A DNA stretch of 64,000 nt from Mucilaginibacter flavus. Lineage in GTDB: Bacteria > Bacteroidota > Bacteroidia > Sphingobacteriales > Sphingobacteriaceae. The notes below the pieces were generated by a model that was given only the letters and a program-made list of their open reading frames with translations, searched no databases and had not been told where the DNA came from. The stretch lies in contig NZ_JAUFPS010000001.1 of assembly GCF_030409315.1 (NCBI RefSeq), forward strand, positions 43,172 to 107,171, written 5' to 3'. Shown piece after piece: positions 59,832 through 64,000 of this stretch (positions within the stretch are counted from its first letter, which is position 1; every line of letters begins with the position of its first letter). A program made the translations under genes and the position numbers.

Positions 59832-61328
59832 ATGAAGTTTAACTTAAAAAAATACCGGATTGGTTACTCATTACTGATCCTCACTATAATGGTTAGCAGC
59901 TGCAAAAAAGACCTTGTTGAAAAAGATAAGGGCAATTTTGTGAAGAGCAATTATTTTACAACGTCTACCCAGGCAAGAACATTTGTTAACGGTATTTACC
60001 AAAAATTATACCTGTTTCAAAATGGTGACGCTTATGGCGAAAGCCCGTTCATTACCCTTGAACTTTTTGCCGGCCATGCCACATCATTAGGTCAAAGTGT
60101 TAATAATGGTAACGTTATAAAACAAATTACGGATGCTGTTAACCCGGGTTTTGAAGATGTATGGTCAAATAGTTACAACGCTATTTCAAATGCCAACATC
60201 GCCTTAGCAAATATTCCAGGTATTGCCAACTTTGCCGATGCCGATAAGAAAAAACTATTGGGCGAAGTTTACTTTTTACGCGCGTTTTTCTATTACCACC
60301 TGGTAAGGTTATACGGGGATGTACCATTAATTACTGCACCGGTAACTATCACCAGTCCTGATCTTTATCCGTCACGTGCGGCAACTTCAGCTGTTTATGA
60401 CCAGATCATCAGCGACTTAAAAGCTGCTGAAGCATCGGGCATGGCCGAAACCGATGCCACTGGTAAGGTTTCATTGGGTGCAGTGCGTACATTACTGGCA
60501 AGTGTGTATTTAACCACTGCTGGTTATCCGCTGCAAAAAACAGCTAATTACGCTTTGGCAGCGCAAGAAGTATTGCCTGTTTTAAGTGATTACACGCTAT
60601 TTGATAAATATGATTACCTGCATGATAACGCGCACAAAAACCAGGGCGAACTTATTTTTCAATCAAACTACCTGGTTGGCGTAGCTACAAATGCTATCCC
60701 TCAGTTAACTGTACCGTTTAACTTATTGGTTGGCGCATATGGTGATCACCTTGGCGCTATGATCCCAACTAATGAGTTTGTGGCCAGCTATGAGGCAGGC
60801 GATTTGCGCACAGTTGAAAGACAGTTTTACTTTTCAAGTTACCCATCGTACAAAGACGGAAGTACCATTATATTTGGAGAACACGCGCTTTACAAATACT
60901 TCCACTTAGAAAGTGCCGCGGCCAGCGGTCAGAGCGATGAAAACTGGACGTTTTTACGTTTACCAGAAGCACAGCTGATTTATGCTGAAGCAACCAACGA
61001 AGTAAGCGGCCCTACACAGGCAGCTTATGACCAGGTAAACAAAATAAGGACACGTGCTAAATTAGCTCCGTTAAGTGGCTTAACTAAAGATCAGTTCCGT
61101 ATTGCTATCTGGAAAGAGCGTTACCATGAGCTTGCTTATGAGGATAAAGCTTATTTTGATATGCAGCGTACGCATATGGCTTATGTGGTTAACAGCAACA
61201 CATTTGGCGATCCTACAACTACCAAAACAGAGCAAAATATACAATTTAAACCTCAGTATTACTTATGGCCTATTCCGCAGCGCGAAATAAGCACTAATAG
61301 TAAACTAACCCAAAATACGGGCTGGTAA
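59832..61328 (+). CDS. SusD/RagB family outer-membrane glycan-binding lipoprotein
   Basis: 498 residues from the ATG at 59832, which opens directly onto the signal (LLILTIMVSSC, lipid Cys25); an ATG at 59814 would add six residues. Classical SusD family: NGIYQKLYLFQNGD, the TPR-like region LGEVYFLRAFFYYHLVRLYGD, WTFLRLPEAQLIYAEATNEV, and the C-terminal WPIPQREISTNSKLTQNTGW. It caps the SusC transporter 23 bp upstream and binds the substrate. A strong terminator separates it from GH92. Confidence 0.95.
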   Translation: MKFNLKKYRIGYSLLILTIMVSSCKKDLVEKDKGNFVKSNYFTTSTQARTFVNGIYQKLYLFQNGDAYGESPFITLELFAGHATSLGQSVNNGNVIKQITDAVNPGFEDVWSNSYNAISNANIALANIPGIANFADADKKKLLGEVYFLRAFFYYHLVRLYGDVPLITAPVTITSPDLYPSRAATSAVYDQIISDLKAAEASGMAETDATGKVSLGAVRTLLASVYLTTAGYPLQKTANYALAAQEVLPVLSDYTLFDKYDYLHDNAHKNQGELIFQSNYLVGVATNAIPQLTVPFNLLVGAYGDHLGAMIPTNEFVASYEAGDLRTVERQFYFSSYPSYKDGSTIIFGEHALYKYFHLESAAASGQSDENWTFLRLPEAQLIYAEATNEVSGPTQAAYDQVNKIRTRAKLAPLSGLTKDQFRIAIWKERYHELAYEDKAYFDMQRTHMAYVVNSNTFGDPTTTKTEQNIQFKPQYYLWPIPQREISTNSKLTQNTGW

Positions 61329-61352
61329 TTTATATTTAGCGAATAAGATTGT

Positions 61353-61384
61353 AAAAGACTGGCATTTACGTGCCAGTCTTTTTA
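61353..61384 (+). terminator. Intrinsic terminator after SusD
   Basis: AAAAGACTGGCA and TGCCAGTCTTTT (61353-61364 and 61371-61382) form a perfect 12-bp stem with a 6-nt loop followed by T. It may reduce but need not stop expression of the GH92 gene. Confidence 0.93.
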
Positions 61385-61431
61385 TATTTACAGCTGGTTA
61401 AACGTTTTACCAAAAAGATCATTTTAAAAGC

Positions 61432-63714
61432 ATGAAGAAAGCCCTGGTACTTATTGCCTCCCTTTTTACCGCTGCCGGTTCATTTGCCCAGCAGGTAAAT
61501 AAGGTGACCGATCCTGTTGATTACATTAACCCATTAATGGGGACCGATTCGCATTACGATTTATCGAACGGAAATACTTACCCGGCAATTGCCCTGCCAT
61601 GGGGAATGAACTTTTGGACGCCTCAAACCGGCGTTATGGGCGATGGATGGGCTTATACTTATGACGCGCACAAAATTCGCGGGTTTAAACAAACGCATCA
61701 GCCATCACCCTGGATGAACGATTATGGCCAGTTTGCTATAATGCCGGTTACCAAACATGCCCAGGTATCACAAAACGGAAGGGCAAGCTGGTTTTCGCAC
61801 AAAGCCGAAACTGCTAAACCGTATTATTACAGCGTTTACCTTGCCGACCACGATGTAACTACAGAAATTACACCAACCGAACGCTCGGCGCAATTCAGGT
61901 TTACTTATCCTAAAACAGATAGCTCATTCATCGTGATTGATGCTTTGAACAAGGGATCATATGTGAAGATCATCCCCGGCGAAAAAAAGATTGTAGGGTA
62001 CTCTACCAAGTATGCCCGCGGTCCGCTTAAAAACTTCAAAAACTATTTTGTTATTTATGTAGATAAGCCAATCACCCTGGCACAAACCTACAGTGATACT
62101 ACTTTGGCAACCGGCCTGGAGCTGAAAGCCGAACACGCCAGCGCGCTGATAGGTTTTAAAACCAAGCATGACGAAAAAGTACATCTACGTGTGGCATCGT
62201 CATTCATCAGCATAGAACAGGCGGAGTTAAACCTGAAACGCGAGCAGGGTAATGACAGCTTTGATGTAACCTGCAAAAAAGCGAAAGATGTATGGAACAA
62301 AACTTTGAGCCGCTTAACTGTTGAAGGCGGTTCTATTGATCAAACCCGCACTTTTTACTCATGCCTTTATCGCATGGTTTTCTTCCCGAACAAATTATAT
62401 GAGATAGATGAGAAAGGCGATGTAGTACACTACAGTGCGTCTACAGGTAAAGTATTCCCGGGTTATAAATTTGCCGGTACGGGCTTTTGGGATACCTTCA
62501 GGGCGTTGTATCCGTTCCTGAACCTGGTTTATCCATCTATCAACAAAGAGATGCAGGAAGGCTTAATTAACGATTATAAAGAAGGTGGCTGGCTGCCGGA
62601 GTGGTCGAGCCCGGGTTACTCGGCGGTTATGATTGGTAATAACTCGGCATCGGTAGTATCTGAAGCTTATTTAAAAGGCGGCAGGGGCTATGATATTGAA
62701 AAGTTATACGAGGCATTGATTCACGGCGCCAACAATAAAGGCCCGGCTGCTACAGGCCGGGAGGGTGTGGAGTATTACAACTCGTTGGGTTATGTGCCTT
62801 ATGATGTAAAGATCAACGAAAACGCGGCCCGTACCTTAGAGTACGCTTATGACGATTTTACCATTTACAAATTGGGTAAAGCTTTGGGTAAACCCGCAGC
62901 AGAAACAGATTTGTACAAAAAACGCAGCCTGAACTATAAAAACTTGTTTGATCCTTCAACCGGGTTAATGCGTGGTAAAAACAAAGATGGTTCATGGGAA
63001 ACACCATTTAGTCCGTTTAAATGGGGCGATGCCTTTACCGAAGGTAATAGCTGGCACTACAGCTGGGGCGTGTTTCACGATATGCAGGGTTTAATAAACC
63101 TGATGGGCGGCAAAAAGAAATTTGTTGCCAAATTGGATTCTGTTTGGACACTGCCACCAATATTTGACGATAGCTATTACGGCGAGGTGATTCACGAGAT
63201 CCGCGAAATGCAGATTGTAAACATGGGCCAGTACGCGCATGGTAACCAGCCTATTCAGCACATGATTTATCTGTATAACTACGGCGGCGAGCCTTGGAAA
63301 ACACAATACCACGTTCGTGATGTGATGAACAAGCTGTACAAAGCCACGCCGGACGGTTATTGCGGCGACGAGGACAACGGTCAAACATCGGCCTGGTATG
63401 TGTTTTCGGCCATGGGCTTTTACCCGGTTACCCCGGCCAGCGACCAGTATGTTTTAGGAGCGCCATTGTTTAAAAAGATCACCCTGAAACTGGAGAATGG
63501 CAAAACGGTGGCTATAAACGCACCTAACAACAGCGACACCAACAAATACATCAACACCATGACCGTTAACGGCCAGCCTTATGATTTAAACTGGCTTAGC
63601 CATAGCGGATTGCAAAAAGGAGCAGTTATAAATTTTAACATGGCCCCAACGCCTAACAAAACAAGGGGTGTGAAGGATAGCGATGTTCCGTATTCGCTGT
63701 CGAACGAAAAGTAA
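61432..63714 (+). CDS. GH92 family alpha-mannosidase
   Basis: 760 residues with a signal peptide (LVLIASLFTAAGSFAQ). Family marks: DYINPLMGTDSHYDLSNGN at the start, FWDTFRALYPFLNLVYP (about 352), GNSWHYSWGVFHDMQGLI (about 538) and CGDEDNGQTSAWYVFSAMGF near 645, which holds the acidic catalytic residues. GH92 enzymes are calcium-dependent inverting exo-alpha-mannosidases on N-glycans and yeast mannan. It works in the periplasm on fragments imported by the SusCD pair upstream. Linkage specificity (1,2 or other) cannot be read here. Confidence 0.94.
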   Translation: MKKALVLIASLFTAAGSFAQQVNKVTDPVDYINPLMGTDSHYDLSNGNTYPAIALPWGMNFWTPQTGVMGDGWAYTYDAHKIRGFKQTHQPSPWMNDYGQFAIMPVTKHAQVSQNGRASWFSHKAETAKPYYYSVYLADHDVTTEITPTERSAQFRFTYPKTDSSFIVIDALNKGSYVKIIPGEKKIVGYSTKYARGPLKNFKNYFVIYVDKPITLAQTYSDTTLATGLELKAEHASALIGFKTKHDEKVHLRVASSFISIEQAELNLKREQGNDSFDVTCKKAKDVWNKTLSRLTVEGGSIDQTRTFYSCLYRMVFFPNKLYEIDEKGDVVHYSASTGKVFPGYKFAGTGFWDTFRALYPFLNLVYPSINKEMQEGLINDYKEGGWLPEWSSPGYSAVMIGNNSASVVSEAYLKGGRGYDIEKLYEALIHGANNKGPAATGREGVEYYNSLGYVPYDVKINENAARTLEYAYDDFTIYKLGKALGKPAAETDLYKKRSLNYKNLFDPSTGLMRGKNKDGSWETPFSPFKWGDAFTEGNSWHYSWGVFHDMQGLINLMGGKKKFVAKLDSVWTLPPIFDDSYYGEVIHEIREMQIVNMGQYAHGNQPIQHMIYLYNYGGEPWKTQYHVRDVMNKLYKATPDGYCGDEDNGQTSAWYVFSAMGFYPVTPASDQYVLGAPLFKKITLKLENGKTVAINAPNNSDTNKYINTMTVNGQPYDLNWLSHSGLQKGAVINFNMAPTPNKTRGVKDSDVPYSLSNEK

Positions 63715-63726
63715 GATAGCCCCTAA

Positions 63727-63740
63727 CCCCCTGAAGGGGG
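63727..63740. repeat. Short C5-TGAA-G5 hairpin after GH92
   Basis: CCCCCTGAAGGGGG begins 13 bp after the GH92 stop. It may stabilise the 3' end of the message; no T-run follows. Confidence 0.5.
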
Positions 63741-63761
63741 AATAAAGGAAAATAAAATAAA

Positions 63762-63853
63762 GTCGTGCCGAACTTGTTTCGGCATCCCACAGGACAGGTA
63801 GCCCGCATGGAGTATACTTAGTTGATGGGGTGCCGAAACGAGTTCGACATGAC
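63762..63853. repeat. REP-like inverted repeat (GTCRTGCCGAACTTGTTTCGGC family), copy B
   Basis: It starts GTCGTGCCGAACTTGTTTCG and ends GAAACGAGTTCGACATGAC, matching the ends of 8267-8360. The central 50 bp are different between the copies. Confidence 0.75.
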
Positions 63854-63871
63854 TGTTTTATTGGGATTTCC

Positions 63872-63913
63872 CCGCTATTCGAAGTCTCTGACCCGCTGTT
63901 CGAAGTCTCTGAC
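63872..63913 (+). repeat. Exact-border tandem duplication of 21 bp
   Basis: Unit CCGCTATTCGAAGTCTCTG plus AC at 63872-63892 is repeated at 63893-63913 with one change (A to G). The bases after it, to the window end, hold TTTACAG/CTGTAA motifs but no gene I can support. Confidence 0.7.
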
Positions 63914-64000
63914 TTCGGACTGTCTCGTCCTAAAAAAAGTTTACAGTTTTTAGATTAATCCTGTAATGAGTTTACAGGTTGATTTGTGTCCTGAATTAGC

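Overview
The window reads as chromosome of a Bacteroidota bacterium of the Sphingobacteriaceae, most like Mucilaginibacter or Pedobacter. The reasons are two SusC/SusD transporter pairs each tied to an ECF sigma factor and a FecR anti-sigma factor, many twin-arginine and lipoprotein signals, Bacteroidota-type promoters (TTG, about 18 nt, TAnnTTTG-like), few Shine-Dalgarno sequences, and intergenic spaces filled with palindromic elements. I see no tRNA, rRNA, CRISPR array or complete insertion sequence. The family-level placement is inference.

1-14.2 kb: a plus-strand cluster for periplasmic oxidation and processing of sugars or glycosides. It holds two GMC flavoprotein dehydrogenases (the first cut by the window edge), a 'gluconate 2-dehydrogenase subunit 3' partner, a cytochrome c lipoprotein, two Gfo/Idh/MocA oxidoreductases, three xylose-isomerase-like TIM barrels, two sugar/nucleoside permeases and a DUF1080 (3-keto-disaccharide hydrolase) protein. 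The set matches the logic of 3-keto-glycoside metabolism. A NIPSNAP protein and a multi-PAS kinase with a stand-alone receiver follow (14.5-19 kb).

19-28.2 kb: an efflux operon (HlyD adaptor, TolC, ABC ATPase, two MacB/FtsX-type permeases) followed by its own NtrC-type activator and kinase. A -24/-12 sigma-54 promoter lies directly before the adaptor gene, so the system looks self-contained. 28.4-34.7 kb: an HxlR regulator, a GH36/GH27-like glycosidase, a DUF885-like lipoprotein and a PQQ dehydrogenase with a cytochrome c domain. The PQQ gene shares a 21-bp operator and promoter layout with the GMC operon 30 kb away.

34.9-41.1 kb: a group of poorly known exported proteins on the minus strand (one with a metzincin zinc motif) around a plus-strand 7TM kinase and LuxR-type regulator pair. 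41.3-48.4 kb (minus) and 53.5-63.7 kb (plus) are two back-to-back sigma/FecR/SusC/SusD systems. The second continues into a GH92 mannosidase; between them lie a GH88 hydrolase, a polysaccharide deacetylase, DoxX, a flavodoxin-like reductase and a TMEM175-like channel. In the second system a toxin-antitoxin module with a stop codon in the toxin sits between sigma and FecR. Both FecR-SusC intervals carry a nine-codon mini-ORF and the same 12-nt motif exactly 10 nt before the SusC start codon.
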